Shown here: piece by piece, positions 50,937-64,000 of the stretch
Position numbering within the stretch: position 1 is the first letter of the stretch
How the letters are laid out: each line of letters begins with the position of its first letter
Source: Pseudomonas protegens
GTDB taxonomy: Bacteria > Pseudomonadota > Gammaproteobacteria > Pseudomonadales > Pseudomonadaceae
DNA length: 64,000 bases
Direction of reading: 5' to 3'
NCBI RefSeq assembly: GCF_003363755.1
Contig: NZ_CP031396.1
Span: 4,806,501 to 4,870,500 of the forward strand
Made by a program: the position numbers and the translations under genes
Notes under the pieces: generated by a model
The model's input: the letters and a program-made list of their open reading frames with translations, nothing else
The model's database searches: none
Told to the model about the DNA's origin: nothing

Positions 50937-50966
50937 AGGCCCGGTACAATCCGGGCCTTGTTGTTT
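50937..50966 (+). terminator. Terminator between rnhB and dnaE
   Basis: A perfect 8-bp stem, AGGCCCGG (50937-50944) and CCGGGCCT (50951-50958), has a 6-nt loop, followed by TGTTGTTTT. Confidence 0.8.
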
Positions 50967-50988
50967 TCGCGCTTATTACAGGATCACT

Positions 50989-54510
<3,522 letters not shown>

Positions 54511-54649
54511 CGGTGAGGTGCCATCATTGCGCCTCATCGCCACATGAATTTTTAATCTCGACCTCAACGCGTCCGTCCCTTAAGGTAGGGCGCGAATAGA
54601 CAACCGGCCGGCCCAAGCCCCCTTGGACGTCGAGCCCAGACGGACGCCT

Positions 54650-55597
54650 ATGAACCCGAATTTTCTTGATTTCGAACAGCCGATCGCCGACCTGCAAGCC
54701 AAGATCGAAGAGTTGCGCTTGGTCGGTAATGACAATTCGCTGAATATCGGCGATGAGATTTCCCGCCTGCAGGACAAGAGCAATACCCTGACCGAAGACA
54801 TCTTCGGCAAGCTCACCAGCTGGCAGATCGCACGTCTGGCGCGGCACCCGCGTCGTCCGTACACTCTGGATTACATCCAGCACATCTTCACCGAGTTCGA
54901 CGAGCTGCATGGCGATCGCCACTTCTCTGACGACGCCGCGATCGTCGGCGGCGTTGCTCGCCTGGACGAGCAGCCGGTGATGATCATCGGTCATCAGAAA
55001 GGCCGCGAAGTGCGCGAGAAGGTACGCCGCAACTTCGGCATGCCGCGTCCGGAAGGCTACCGCAAGGCCTGCCGCCTGATGGAAATGGCCGAACGCTTCA
55101 AGATGCCGATCCTGACCTTCATCGACACTCCGGGCGCCTACCCGGGCATCGACGCTGAAGAGCGCAACCAGAGCGAGGCGATTGCCTGGAACCTGCGGGT
55201 CATGGCGCGCCTGAAGACCCCGATCATCGCCACCGTGATCGGTGAGGGTGGTTCCGGCGGCGCATTGGCCATCGGCGTCTGCGACCAGTTGAACATGCTG
55301 CAATATTCCACTTATGCGGTGATCTCGCCGGAAGGCTGCGCCTCGATCCTGTGGAAAACCTCGGAAAAGGCCGCCGATGCAGCCGAGGCCATGGGCATCA
55401 CCGCCGAGCGTCTGAAAGGCCTGGGCATTGTCGACAAGGTCATCAGCGAGCCGCTGGGTGGCGCCCATCGTGATCCAGCCGCCGCGGCTGCCTCGATCCG
55501 TGCCGAACTCAGCTCGCAGCTGGCAATGCTCAAGGAAATGGATAACGACACCCTGCTGGCCCGTCGTTATGACCGCCTGATGAGCTACGGTCTCTGA
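54650..55597 (+). CDS. accA: Acetyl-CoA carboxylase carboxyltransferase subunit alpha
   Basis: AccA is half of the carboxyltransferase making malonyl-CoA for fatty acid synthesis. The 315-residue crotonase-fold protein starts MNPNFLDFEQPIADLQAKIE and shows TPGAYPGIDAEERNQSEAIA and VIGEGGSGGALAIGVCD, which form the oxyanion region. The ATG at 54650 is preferred over a frame to 54623. A strong hairpin terminator follows, before tilS. Confidence 0.98.
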   Translation: MNPNFLDFEQPIADLQAKIEELRLVGNDNSLNIGDEISRLQDKSNTLTEDIFGKLTSWQIARLARHPRRPYTLDYIQHIFTEFDELHGDRHFSDDAAIVGGVARLDEQPVMIIGHQKGREVREKVRRNFGMPRPEGYRKACRLMEMAERFKMPILTFIDTPGAYPGIDAEERNQSEAIAWNLRVMARLKTPIIATVIGEGGSGGALAIGVCDQLNMLQYSTYAVISPEGCASILWKTSEKAADAAEAMGITAERLKGLGIVDKVISEPLGGAHRDPAAAAASIRAELSSQLAMLKEMDNDTLLARRYDRLMSYGL

Positions 55598-55644
55598 TCG
55601 AGCACTGTTCCCCCTTTTAGGGGTACGCTTGCTCGCGACCCAGG

Positions 55645-55680
55645 CGCCGCAATCGATCAGATTGCGGCGTCGTCCTTTCT
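55645..55680 (+). terminator. Terminator after accA
   Basis: A perfect 10-bp stem, CGCCGCAATC (55645-55654) and GATTGCGGCG (55660-55669), has a GATCA loop, followed by TCGTCCTTTCT. Confidence 0.82.
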
Positions 55681-55712
55681 CGAGCACATGCTCCTGCGGG
55701 GCTTGAAGCTTC

Positions 55713-57029
55713 ATGAACTCTCTCTCCGCCAAACTCCTAAAAAGCCTGGCGCCCTGGCGTGAAGCCGCTCATTGGCGCATCGCTTTCTCCGGTGGACTTG
55801 ATTCCACTGTCCTGCTGCATCTCCTTGTCGATCTGGCGCATCAACATGGCCTTCCACGGCTCACGGCTGTGCATGTTCATCACGGGCTGCAAGCGGCGGC
55901 GGATGCTTGGCCGGCCCACTGTCAGGCGATCTGTGCTGCCCTGGGTGTGCCGTTGCAGGTGATTCATGTCCAGGTGCGGGCCGGTTCCAGTCTCGAAGGG
56001 GCTGCCCGGGAGGCGCGTTATGGGGCATTCGAGCGCTTGACCGCTGCCAATGAGTTGCTGCTGACAGCCCAGCATCGTGATGATCAGGCCGAAACCCTGT
56101 TGTTTCGACTGTTGCGCGGTGCTGGCGTCCGGGGGCTATCGGCAATGCCGGAAAGCCGACCTTTGGGCGCAGGGCACCTGTTGCGGCCTTTGCTTGGAGT
56201 GTCCCGTGCCGAACTTGAACGTTACGCCGCCGAGCATTGCCTGAGCTGGGTCCAGGACCCTTCAAATGCCGATCATCAATATTCGCGCAATTATCTGCGG
56301 CATCAGGTGATGCCGTCGTTGATTGCTCGCTGGCCTCAGGCCGCGACCAGCATGAGTCGCAGCGCCGCCCACCTGAGAGAAGCACAGGGCCTGCTCGATG
56401 AGCTGGCGATGATGGATCTGGCGCCAGCCGAGGGGGAGAGCGACTTTCCCTGGCTGGACTTGCCGTCACTGGCCCTTGCTCCTTTGCAGTCGTTATCCCC
56501 GGCCCGGCAGCGCAACGTCTTGAGTCACTGGCTGAGCAAGCGTGGCCGTTTGCCGGACACCGATCATTGGGCCGGCTGGGAGAGTCTGCGGGATGCCAGC
56601 GCGCAGGGGCATCCTCGATGGTGTCTGGCCGACGGCGAAGTGCATCGCGCGGGAGGGCGAATCTGGTGGCTGTCTGGTGCCTGGTTGCAGCAGGTGAAAA
56701 GCGGGATCGAATGGCAGGATCCGGGCAGTCCGTTGCAGTTGCCGAACAATGGCCAGGTGTTTTTCGTCGGCTCGGCGCCCCAGGGCCCGTTGCACATCCG
56801 TTATCGGCAGGGTGGGGAAGTCTTGCAGGTGGCCGGACGTGGTCATCGTGACCTGAAGCGTCTGCTCAACGAGGCCGGACTACCGAGCTTCGTCCGTGGC
56901 AGATTGCCGCTGCTGTACCAGGATGAGCGGTTGCTGGCAGTGGCAAACCTGCCGGCGCTTGCGGCAAATCCCCAGGCCGACTGGCAATTGCATTGGCGAC
57001 CACTGACCAGCGATCAAGGTTTGAGCTGA
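55713..57029 (+). CDS. tilS: tRNA(Ile)-lysidine synthase TilS
   Basis: TilS attaches lysine to C34 of the AUA-decoding tRNA-Ile, switching its specificity from Met to Ile. The 438-residue enzyme has the PP-loop SGGLDS at residues 26-31, VHVHHGLQAAADAW and TAQHRDDQAETLLFRLLRG (ATP/tRNA site), then C-terminal TilS domains. The ATG at 55713 lies 16 bases after a GGGGCTTG stretch. Accession to the accA-tilS-pyrG order is normal for pseudomonads. Confidence 0.95.
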   Translation: MNSLSAKLLKSLAPWREAAHWRIAFSGGLDSTVLLHLLVDLAHQHGLPRLTAVHVHHGLQAAADAWPAHCQAICAALGVPLQVIHVQVRAGSSLEGAAREARYGAFERLTAANELLLTAQHRDDQAETLLFRLLRGAGVRGLSAMPESRPLGAGHLLRPLLGVSRAELERYAAEHCLSWVQDPSNADHQYSRNYLRHQVMPSLIARWPQAATSMSRSAAHLREAQGLLDELAMMDLAPAEGESDFPWLDLPSLALAPLQSLSPARQRNVLSHWLSKRGRLPDTDHWAGWESLRDASAQGHPRWCLADGEVHRAGGRIWWLSGAWLQQVKSGIEWQDPGSPLQLPNNGQVFFVGSAPQGPLHIRYRQGGEVLQVAGRGHRDLKRLLNEAGLPSFVRGRLPLLYQDERLLAVANLPALAANPQADWQLHWRPLTSDQGLS

Positions 57030-57303
57030 AAGGGGCTTTCCGGTAGACTACGCTCCCTTCTTGATACAACTTCTGTGGATTCGCCTGAATTGCAGGAGTT
57101 GCCGATTACCAAGCAGTCTTTGCTGGGCGATTCCAAAAAATGTGTAGCGAGCAACCTACCGGTGTTTTTGCATCCGGTCTGTCACCACGCGGCGGTTTTT
57201 TTGAAAGGTGCACTGTGATTAATGCAGGTGATCGGGGGCTTCGGCCTTCCTTCGCTTTCCCCGGCGGCACTGACCGCTTTAACGCAGACTTCTAGGGTTT
57301 TTC

Positions 57304-58935
<1,632 letters not shown>

Positions 58936-58940
58936 ACCTG

Positions 58941-59786
58941 ATGGCGCAGAAGATCATCCGCGTAGGCAACATCGAGATCGCCAACGACAAGCCGATGGTG
59001 CTGTTCGGCGGCATGAACGTGCTGGAAAGCCGCGACATGGCGATGCAGGTCTGTGAAGAGTACGTACGGGTTACCGAGAAGCTCGGTATTCCCTACGTGT
59101 TCAAGGCCAGCTTCGACAAGGCCAACCGTTCGTCGGTGACTTCTTATCGTGGTCCTGGCCTGGAAGAGGGCATGCGGATTTTCGAAGACGTGAAGCAGGC
59201 CTTCGGCGTGCCGATCATCACCGATGTCCACGAGCCGGCCCAGGCCGCCGTGGTCGCCGAAGTCTGCGACATCATCCAGTTGCCGGCGTTTCTCTCGCGG
59301 CAGACCGACCTGGTGGTGGCCATGGCCAAGACCGGCGCGGTGATCAACATCAAGAAGGCCCAGTTTCTCGCGCCTCAGGAAATGAAACACATCCTGAGCA
59401 AGTGTGAAGAGGCGGGTAATGATCAGTTGATCCTCTGCGAGCGCGGTTCCAGCTTCGGTTACAACAACCTGGTGGTGGACATGCTCGGCTTCGGCATCAT
59501 GAAGCAGTTCGAGTACCCGGTGTTCTTTGACGTGACCCATGCCCTGCAGATGCCGGGCGGTCGCGCCGACTCCGCTGGTGGTCGTCGGGCTCAGGTCACC
59601 GACTTGGCCAAGGCCGGCATGAGCCAGTCCCTGGCCGGCCTGTTCCTGGAAGCCCACCCGGATCCGGACAACGCCAAGTGCGACGGCCCTTGTGCTTTGC
59701 GCCTGGACAAGCTTGAGCCGTTCCTGGCTCAGCTCAAGGCTCTGGACGAGCTGGTCAAGAGTTTCCCCACGGTAGAAACCGCGTAA
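58941..59786 (+). CDS. kdsA: 3-deoxy-8-phosphooctulonate synthase KdsA
   Basis: KdsA condenses PEP and arabinose-5-phosphate to Kdo-8-phosphate for the LPS inner core. The 281-residue TIM-barrel enzyme starts MAQKIIRVGNIEIANDKPMV, with FKASFDKANRSSV (PEP/A5P loop), TDVHEPAQA, and CERGSSFGYNNLVVDM. The motif KCEEAGN carries a Cys, but the metal-independent or metal-dependent type is not settled here. The ATG at 58941 is preferred to a TTG at 58932 that overlaps pyrG. A REP pair follows before eno. Confidence 0.97.
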   Translation: MAQKIIRVGNIEIANDKPMVLFGGMNVLESRDMAMQVCEEYVRVTEKLGIPYVFKASFDKANRSSVTSYRGPGLEEGMRIFEDVKQAFGVPIITDVHEPAQAAVVAEVCDIIQLPAFLSRQTDLVVAMAKTGAVINIKKAQFLAPQEMKHILSKCEEAGNDQLILCERGSSFGYNNLVVDMLGFGIMKQFEYPVFFDVTHALQMPGGRADSAGGRRAQVTDLAKAGMSQSLAGLFLEAHPDPDNAKCDGPCALRLDKLEPFLAQLKALDELVKSFPTVETA

Positions 59787-59803
59787 AACCGGCGACTTCC
59801 TCT

Positions 59804-59867
59804 GTAGGAGCCGGCTGGCCGGCGAAGGTGTCCTCGCGGACCCGTTCGCCAGCCAGCCGGCTCCTAC
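59804..59867. repeat. REP inverted pair between kdsA and eno
   Basis: GTAGGAGCCGGCTGGCCGGC (from 59804) is inverted by CCAGCCAGCCGGCTCCTAC ending at 59867, a highly symmetric BIME-type pair around an 18-bp spacer. Confidence 0.88.
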
Positions 59868-59943
59868 AAGAATGCAATTTGACCCACAAGTTATAAATCG
59901 AGCGGTACTCAGCGTTTTCGTCAACTTTGGAGTGTTTACAACA

Positions 59944-61233
59944 ATGGCAAAAATCGTCGACATCAAAGGTCGTGAAGTTCTCGACTCCCGTGGCAACCCC
60001 ACTGTCGAAGCGGACGTGCTTCTCGACAACGGCATCATCGGCAGTGCTTGCGCGCCGTCCGGTGCCTCCACCGGCTCGCGCGAAGCGCTGGAGCTGCGTG
60101 ATGGCGACAAGAGCCGTTACCTGGGCAAGGGCGTGCTCAAGGCGGTAGCCAACATCAACGGTCCGATCCGCGACCTGTTGCTGGGTAAAGACCCGATCGA
60201 CCAGAAAGCGCTGGATCAGGCGATGATCAAGCTCGACGGTACCGAGAACAAGGCCTCCCTGGGCGCCAACGCCATCCTCGCCGTGTCCCTGGCCGCGGCC
60301 AAGGCTGCCGCCCAGGACCAGGACCTGCCGCTCTACGCTCACATCGCCAACCTCAACGGCACCCCAGGCGTCTACTCGATGCCGGTACCGATGATGAACA
60401 TCATCAACGGTGGCGAGCACGCCGATAACAACGTCGACATCCAGGAGTTCATGGTGCAGCCGGTCGGCGCCAAGTCCTTCTCGGAAGGTCTGCGCATGGG
60501 CACCGAGATTTTCCATCACCTCAAAGCCGTGCTGAAGGCCCGTGGCCTGAACACCGCTGTGGGCGATGAAGGTGGCTTCGCCCCGAACCTGGCTTCCAAC
60601 GAAGATGCGCTGAAAGTCATCTCCGAGGCCGTGGCCAATGCCGGTTACACCCTGGGCACCGACGTGACCCTGGCTCTGGACTGCGCCGCCAGCGAGTTCT
60701 ACGAAGACGGCAAGTACAACCTGTCCGGCGAAGGCCAGGTGTTCACCGCCGAAGGTTTTGCCGAGTACCTCAAAGGCCTGACTCAGCGCTACCCGATCAT
60801 CTCCATCGAAGACGGCCTGGATGAGTCCGACTGGGCTGGCTGGAAGATCCTCACCGACAAGATCGGCGACAAGGTGCAACTGGTCGGTGACGACCTGTTC
60901 GTGACCAACACCAAGATCCTGAAAGAAGGCATCGACAAGAAGATCGCCAACTCGATCCTGATCAAGTTCAACCAGATCGGCACCCTGACCGAAACCCTGG
61001 AAGCCATCCAGATGGCCAAGGCTGCCGGTTACACCGCCGTGATTTCGCACCGTTCCGGCGAAACCGAAGACTCGACCATCGCCGACTTGGCCGTGGGCAC
61101 CTCGGCTGGCCAGATCAAGACCGGCTCCCTGTGCCGTTCCGACCGCGTATCCAAGTACAACCAATTGCTGCGTATCGAAGAGCAATTGAACGGCAAGGCC
61201 AAGTACAACGGTCGCAGCGAGTTTCGCGGCTAA
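59944..61233 (+). CDS. eno: Enolase
   Basis: Enolase converts 2-phosphoglycerate to PEP in glycolysis and gluconeogenesis, and it is also part of RNA degradosomes in many bacteria. The 429-residue enzyme starts MAKIVDIKGREVLDSRGNPT and has the capping-loop GASTGSREALELRDGD, MINGGEHADNNVDIQEFM, SIEDGLDESDWAG (metal Glu/Asp) and SHRSGETEDSTIADLAV. The ATG at 59944 follows a leader of 76 bases after the REP pair; longer frames to 59872 are rejected. Confidence 0.98.
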   Translation: MAKIVDIKGREVLDSRGNPTVEADVLLDNGIIGSACAPSGASTGSREALELRDGDKSRYLGKGVLKAVANINGPIRDLLLGKDPIDQKALDQAMIKLDGTENKASLGANAILAVSLAAAKAAAQDQDLPLYAHIANLNGTPGVYSMPVPMMNIINGGEHADNNVDIQEFMVQPVGAKSFSEGLRMGTEIFHHLKAVLKARGLNTAVGDEGGFAPNLASNEDALKVISEAVANAGYTLGTDVTLALDCAASEFYEDGKYNLSGEGQVFTAEGFAEYLKGLTQRYPIISIEDGLDESDWAGWKILTDKIGDKVQLVGDDLFVTNTKILKEGIDKKIANSILIKFNQIGTLTETLEAIQMAKAAGYTAVISHRSGETEDSTIADLAVGTSAGQIKTGSLCRSDRVSKYNQLLRIEEQLNGKAKYNGRSEFRG

Positions 61234-61272
61234 GCCGTAGATGGTAAAAAGACACCGGATTGTGTCGGGAAA

Positions 61273-61292
61273 ATCGCTACAGCGAGTTTTTT
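61273..61292 (+). terminator. Terminator after eno
   Basis: A 5-bp stem TCGCT/AGCGA with a 2-nt loop is extended by A-T pairs and followed by GTTTTTT, about 40 bases past the eno stop. Confidence 0.7.
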
Positions 61293-61315
61293 GCCACTAA
61301 TCTGATGCCTTAAGA

Positions 61316-61345
61316 GCACAAGCCTGGTTCTTCCAGGCTTCGTGC
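61316..61345. terminator. Second hairpin between eno and ftsB
   Basis: AGCCTGG (61321-61327) pairs with CCAGGCT (61333-61339), extended by GCAC/GTGC around a 5-nt TTCTT loop. It lacks a T-tract, so it may be a structured leader of ftsB rather than a terminator. Confidence 0.5.
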
Positions 61346-61405
61346 TATCAGTAGGTCCGAAGTTGTTGGCATGGCTGTCTTTTTTCACTGGATACCCGAT
61401 ATTCG

Positions 61406-61684
61406 ATGCGCAGTCCCAATTGGTTGTTCCTGGTCTTGCTCTTGCTGCTGGCTGGCTTGCAGTACCGCCTGTGGGTGGGGAGCGGCAGCTTGGCCCAGGT
61501 AGCTGACCTGACTCAGCAGATTGCCGACCAGCACGCTGAAAACGAGCGTTTGCTGGAGCGAAATCGCGTACTCGATGCGGAAGTCATGGAACTGAAGAAG
61601 GGCATGGAGACCGTTGAAGAACGGGCTCGCCACGAATTGGGCATGGTCAAGGAGGGTGAAACCCTCTACCAGTTGGCCCAATGA
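61406..61684 (+). CDS. ftsB: Cell division protein FtsB
   Basis: FtsB is a small bitopic protein of the FtsQBL divisome subcomplex. The 92-residue protein has one TM (about 6-21, LFLVLLLLLAGLQYRLW region) and a periplasmic coiled coil with heptad-like Leu/Val positions (about 30-75) ending in the conserved EERARHELGMVKEGE. The stop overlaps the ispD start by four bases. ftsB next to eno and ispD is the standard gammaproteobacterial order. Confidence 0.96.
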   Translation: MRSPNWLFLVLLLLLAGLQYRLWVGSGSLAQVADLTQQIADQHAENERLLERNRVLDAEVMELKKGMETVEERARHELGMVKEGETLYQLAQ

Positions 61685-62388
61685 GCGATAGATTGCCGGC
61701 CTTCTGGGCCGTGATTCCTGCCGCGGGCGTCGGTGCTCGCATGGCCGCGGATCGTCCCAAGCAGTACCTGCAACTGGGCGGACGCACAATTCTCGAACAC
61801 AGCCTCGGCTGTTTCCTCGACCATCCTGGCCTCAAGGGGCTGGTGGTCAGCCTGGCGCTGGACGATCCCTACTGGCCAACCCTGGCCTGTGCCCACGACT
61901 CGCGGATTCAGCGGGTCGAAGGCGGCGCCGAGCGTTCCGGGTCGGTACTCAATGCCTTGCTTCATCTGCATGCTCAGGGCGCGGCCGATGAGGATTGGGT
62001 TCTGGTTCACGATGCCGCACGCCCCAATCTTTCCCGAGATGACCTGGACAAGCTGCTGAGTGAATTGGCGCACGACCCGGTGGGCGGGCTGTTGGCGGTG
62101 CCGGCCCGGGACACCCTGAAGCGGATCGACAAGCACGGAAGGGTTTTGGAAACCGTGGATCGCAGCCTGATCTGGCAAGCCTACACACCGCAGATGTTCC
62201 GTCTTGGCGCGCTGCACCGCGCCCTGGCTGACAGCCTGGTGGCCGATGTGGCGATCACCGATGAGGCTTCGGCAATGGAATGGGCCGGGCAGGCGCCACG
62301 CCTGATCGAAGGCCGTTCCGACAATCTCAAGGTCACTCGCCCCGAGGATCTTGAGTGGCTGCGCCAGCGTTGGTCCAATCGGCGCTGA
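61681..62388 (+). CDS. ispD: 2-C-methyl-D-erythritol 4-phosphate cytidylyltransferase IspD
   Basis: IspD makes CDP-methylerythritol from MEP and CTP, the third MEP-pathway step. The 235-residue enzyme has the CTP-binding PAAGVGARMAADRPKQYLQL, the HDAARP motif and the T/D/E segment TDEASAMEW. The start overlaps ftsB (ATGA). dxr lies 19 kb away in the same window. ispF usually lies further on, beyond adhC, in Pseudomonas. A REP pair lies between ispD and the LysR gene. Confidence 0.97.
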   Translation: MSDRLPAFWAVIPAAGVGARMAADRPKQYLQLGGRTILEHSLGCFLDHPGLKGLVVSLALDDPYWPTLACAHDSRIQRVEGGAERSGSVLNALLHLHAQGAADEDWVLVHDAARPNLSRDDLDKLLSELAHDPVGGLLAVPARDTLKRIDKHGRVLETVDRSLIWQAYTPQMFRLGALHRALADSLVADVAITDEASAMEWAGQAPRLIEGRSDNLKVTRPEDLEWLRQRWSNRR

Positions 62389-62410
62389 TCGCGGGCGGGC
62401 GCTGAACCTT

Positions 62411-62508
62411 GTAGCCGCTGCCGCAGGCAGCGAACGACTCCGAAAGAGGCGCCGCTCCTGAAACCCCGAAGGCTCTGCGGGCCTTGCCGCAGCCTGCGGC
62501 AAGGCTAC
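62411..62508. repeat. REP pair (GTAGCC class) after ispD
   Basis: GTAGCCGCTGCCGCAGGCAG at 62411 and the inverse CCGCAGCCTGCGGCAAGGCT ending near 62506 lie between the convergent ispD and LysR genes. The right foot contains the TAG stop of the LysR gene. Confidence 0.8.
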
Positions 62509-63404
62509 ACATCACGGTATTCCGGGCGTTCGGCCAAGCCCTGCTTGAGATAGTCCACCAGCTTGCGCACTTTCGGCGACAGATGCCGTTGCTGTGGATA
62601 GAGCGCCCAGACTGCGGTGTTGGGCGGCTGGTGAGCTTCCAGCAAGGAAACCAGCGTACCGTCCTGCAGGTGCTCCAGAACGTAGTAGTCCGGCAGTTGG
62701 CAGAGTCCGACGCCTTGTAACGCCGCGTCCAGCACTGCCTGTCCGCTGTTGCAGCGCCAGTTGCCCTGCACCCTTTGCGAAAATTCGCGCCCGTCGACCT
62801 CCAACTGCCAGATATCCGAGCTGCCGATCAGGCAGTTGTGCCGGCTCAATTCCGACAGGCTGTGAGGGCGGCCATAGCGTTCCAGATAGGACGGCGATGC
62901 ACATAGGTACATGCGGCGTGGTGCCAGGCGAGTGGCGACCAGGCGTGAGTCCTGCAAGCGTCCCAGGCGAATGGCCAGGTCGAGCCCCTCGTGCACCAGG
63001 TCCAGGGGACGGTTGCTCAGTTCTATGTCCACCCGCAATTGCGGATAAAGGCTCATGAAACGCGTGACCAGCGGCACGATAAAACGCTCGCCATAGGCCA
63101 CTGCGCAAGTCATGCGCAGCATGCCCTTGGGCTCGCTGGTCAGGTCCCCCACGGCGCGCAACGCTTCCTCGCGCCCGTCCTGCAAGCGTTGGCAATGCTG
63201 GAGAAAGGTCTGCCCGGCCTCGGTCAGGGTGACGCGGCGGGTACTGCGATACAGCAGGCGGGTCTGCAAGCGCTCTTCCAGGCGCACCACCTGGCGGCTG
63301 ATATGAGATGAGGACACCCCCAGGCGTTCGGCAGCGGCAGTGAACTGGCTGCATTCGGCGACTGCGACAAATTCGTCGATGCCTTCCCAACGGTTTTCGC
63401 TCAT
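62505..63404 (-). CDS. LysR-family transcriptional regulator (GfnR-like)
   Basis: This 299-residue LysR regulator has the N-terminal winged HTH (about 17-40, SQFTAAAERLGVSSSHISRQ) and a C-terminal effector domain of the type II periplasmic-binding fold. It is divergent from adhC with a 104-base gap. In P. aeruginosa the LysR gene next to adhC (PA3630, gfnR) responds to formaldehyde/glutathione-dependent metabolism, so formaldehyde control of adhC is the likely role; the symbol is withheld because only context supports it. Its TAG stop is part of a REP foot. Confidence 0.88.
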   Translation of the reverse strand: MSENRWEGIDEFVAVAECSQFTAAAERLGVSSSHISRQVVRLEERLQTRLLYRSTRRVTLTEAGQTFLQHCQRLQDGREEALRAVGDLTSEPKGMLRMTCAVAYGERFIVPLVTRFMSLYPQLRVDIELSNRPLDLVHEGLDLAIRLGRLQDSRLVATRLAPRRMYLCASPSYLERYGRPHSLSELSRHNCLIGSSDIWQLEVDGREFSQRVQGNWRCNSGQAVLDAALQGVGLCQLPDYYVLEHLQDGTLVSLLEAHQPPNTAVWALYPQQRHLSPKVRKLVDYLKQGLAERPEYRDV

Positions 63405-63422
63405 TGATTATCCCTGCATGGC

Positions 63423-63451
63423 AATAATGTTTTGCTTTTACCTGGATTATT
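63423..63451. promoter_or_regulatory. LysR/adhC intergenic inverted repeat
   Basis: AATAAT (63423-63428) and ATTATT (63446-63451) are an inverted repeat with 17 bp between them, in the shared intergenic region where the LysR regulator should bind. A weak promoter, TTATTC (63447-63452) and TACACT (63470-63475), lies beside it facing adhC. Confidence 0.45.
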
Positions 63452-63508
63452 CATCGCCTTGCGCTGTTTTACACTCACTGCCTCGTTTTTATTCGCTGGA
63501 GAGTCAGG

Positions 63509-64000
63509 ATGATCAAGTCACGTGCTGCCGTAGCCTTCGAGGCCAAGAAGCCCCTGGAAATCGTCGAAGTGGATGTTGCCATGCCCAAGGCCGGCGAAGT
63601 GCTGTTGCGGGTCGTCGCTTCCGGCGTCTGCCACACCGACGCCTACACCCTGTCCGGCGCTGACCCGGAAGGTATCTTTCCGGCGATCCTCGGCCATGAA
63701 GGTGGTGCAGTGGTGGAAGCGGTGGGCGAGGGCGTGACCTCGGTGGCCGTTGGCGATCATGTGATCCCGCTCTACACCCCGGAATGTGGCAAGTGCAAAT
63801 TCTGTCTGTCGGGCAAGACCAACCTCTGTCAGGCCATTCGCGCTACCCAGGGCAAAGGCTTGATGCCTGACGGCACCACGCGCTTTTCCTACAAGGGTCA
63901 GCCCATTTTCCACTACATGGGTACCTCGACATTCTCCGAGTACACGGTGCTGCCGGAAATCTCCGTGGCCAAGATTCCCAAGGACGCGCCTCTGGAGAAG
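63509..64000 (+). CDS. adhC: S-(hydroxymethyl)glutathione dehydrogenase, class III alcohol dehydrogenase (5' part)
   Basis: AdhC/FrmA oxidises S-hydroxymethylglutathione (formaldehyde adduct) to S-formylglutathione with NAD+, and also reduces S-nitrosoglutathione. Only the first 164 codons are in the window. The catalytic zinc ligands C41 and H63-E64 (SGVCHTDAYTLSG, ILGHEGG) and the structural zinc cysteines C93, C96, C99, C107 (CGKCKFC...NLC) are visible. GSNOR-type residues TFSEYTVLPE are typical of class III. It begins at ATG 63509 preceded by GGAGAG. The gene runs off the right edge. Confidence 0.95.
   Translation, partial: MIKSRAAVAFEAKKPLEIVEVDVAMPKAGEVLLRVVASGVCHTDAYTLSGADPEGIFPAILGHEGGAVVEAVGEGVTSVAVGDHVIPLYTPECGKCKFCLSGKTNLCQAIRATQGKGLMPDGTTRFSYKGQPIFHYMGTSTFSEYTVLPEISVAKIPKDAPLEK

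Overview
The window is chromosomal DNA of a Pseudomonas, most likely of the P. fluorescens lineage (species not resolvable here). The evidence is high-GC coding sequence, gene order that follows the P. aeruginosa PA3686-PA3629 region with a PA1159-PA1163-like block inserted, and several classes of Pseudomonas REP repeats. No tRNA, rRNA, CRISPR array, integrase or transposase was seen.

Layout. 1-4.8 kb: end of adk, tsaB, and a run of small conserved genes (DUF72, PEP-mutase-like, extensin-like, and a protein with an internal repeat). 4.9-10.7 kb: rsmJ, then divergent mexL and mexJK (RND efflux without its own outer-membrane channel). 11-14.8 kb: a DUF4197 protein, a YbaY-like lipoprotein and plsB. 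15-20.5 kb: a cold-shock gene, a small hypothetical, rlmA, dapE and ndvB. 20.7-24.9 kb: the CSD sulfur/ct6A set (tcdA, csdE, csdA), dapD and an ArsC-like gene. 25.2-26.8 kb: a CPA1 antiporter. 26.9-30.7 kb: an AT-rich four-gene cassette on the minus strand. 31.1-35.9 kb: dapC, glnD, map. 36.1-43.7 kb: rpsB-tsf, then pyrH-frr-uppS-cdsA-dxr-rseP. 43.8-62.4 kb: the envelope/core cluster bamA-skp-lpxD-fabZ-lpxA-lpxB-rnhB-dnaE-accA-tilS-pyrG-kdsA-eno-ftsB-ispD. 62.5-64 kb: a LysR regulator divergent from adhC, which runs off the window.

How the genes work together. dapE, dapD and dapC supply three steps of the succinylase branch to diaminopimelate and lysine. uppS, cdsA, plsB, accA, fabZ, lpxD/A/B, kdsA, bamA, skp, rseP and ftsB build the envelope and septum. 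dxr, ispD and uppS cover early and late isoprenoid steps. adk, pyrH and pyrG cover nucleotides, and rpsB, tsf, frr, map, tilS, tsaB, rsmJ and rlmA cover translation.

The most unusual content is the 26.9-30.7 kb cassette. It encodes a membrane protein with a PH-like domain, a protein that reads as a DUF1257 (Ycf35-like) plus DUF2997-like fusion, a minimal NrdG-type radical SAM protein without a glycyl-radical partner, and a Ycf46-like AAA ATPase. The genes are tightly coupled (1-nt gap, 0-nt gap, ATGA overlap), clearly AT-richer than their flanks, and sit between the antiporter gene and dapC, which are near-neighbours (PA3660, PA3659) in P. aeruginosa. I read this as a horizontally acquired, functionally undescribed system. 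Further points of interest are a roughly 145-bp inverted-repeat element between dapD and csdA, REP elements whose feet form the stop codons of three genes, and an operator overlapping the mexJ promoter.
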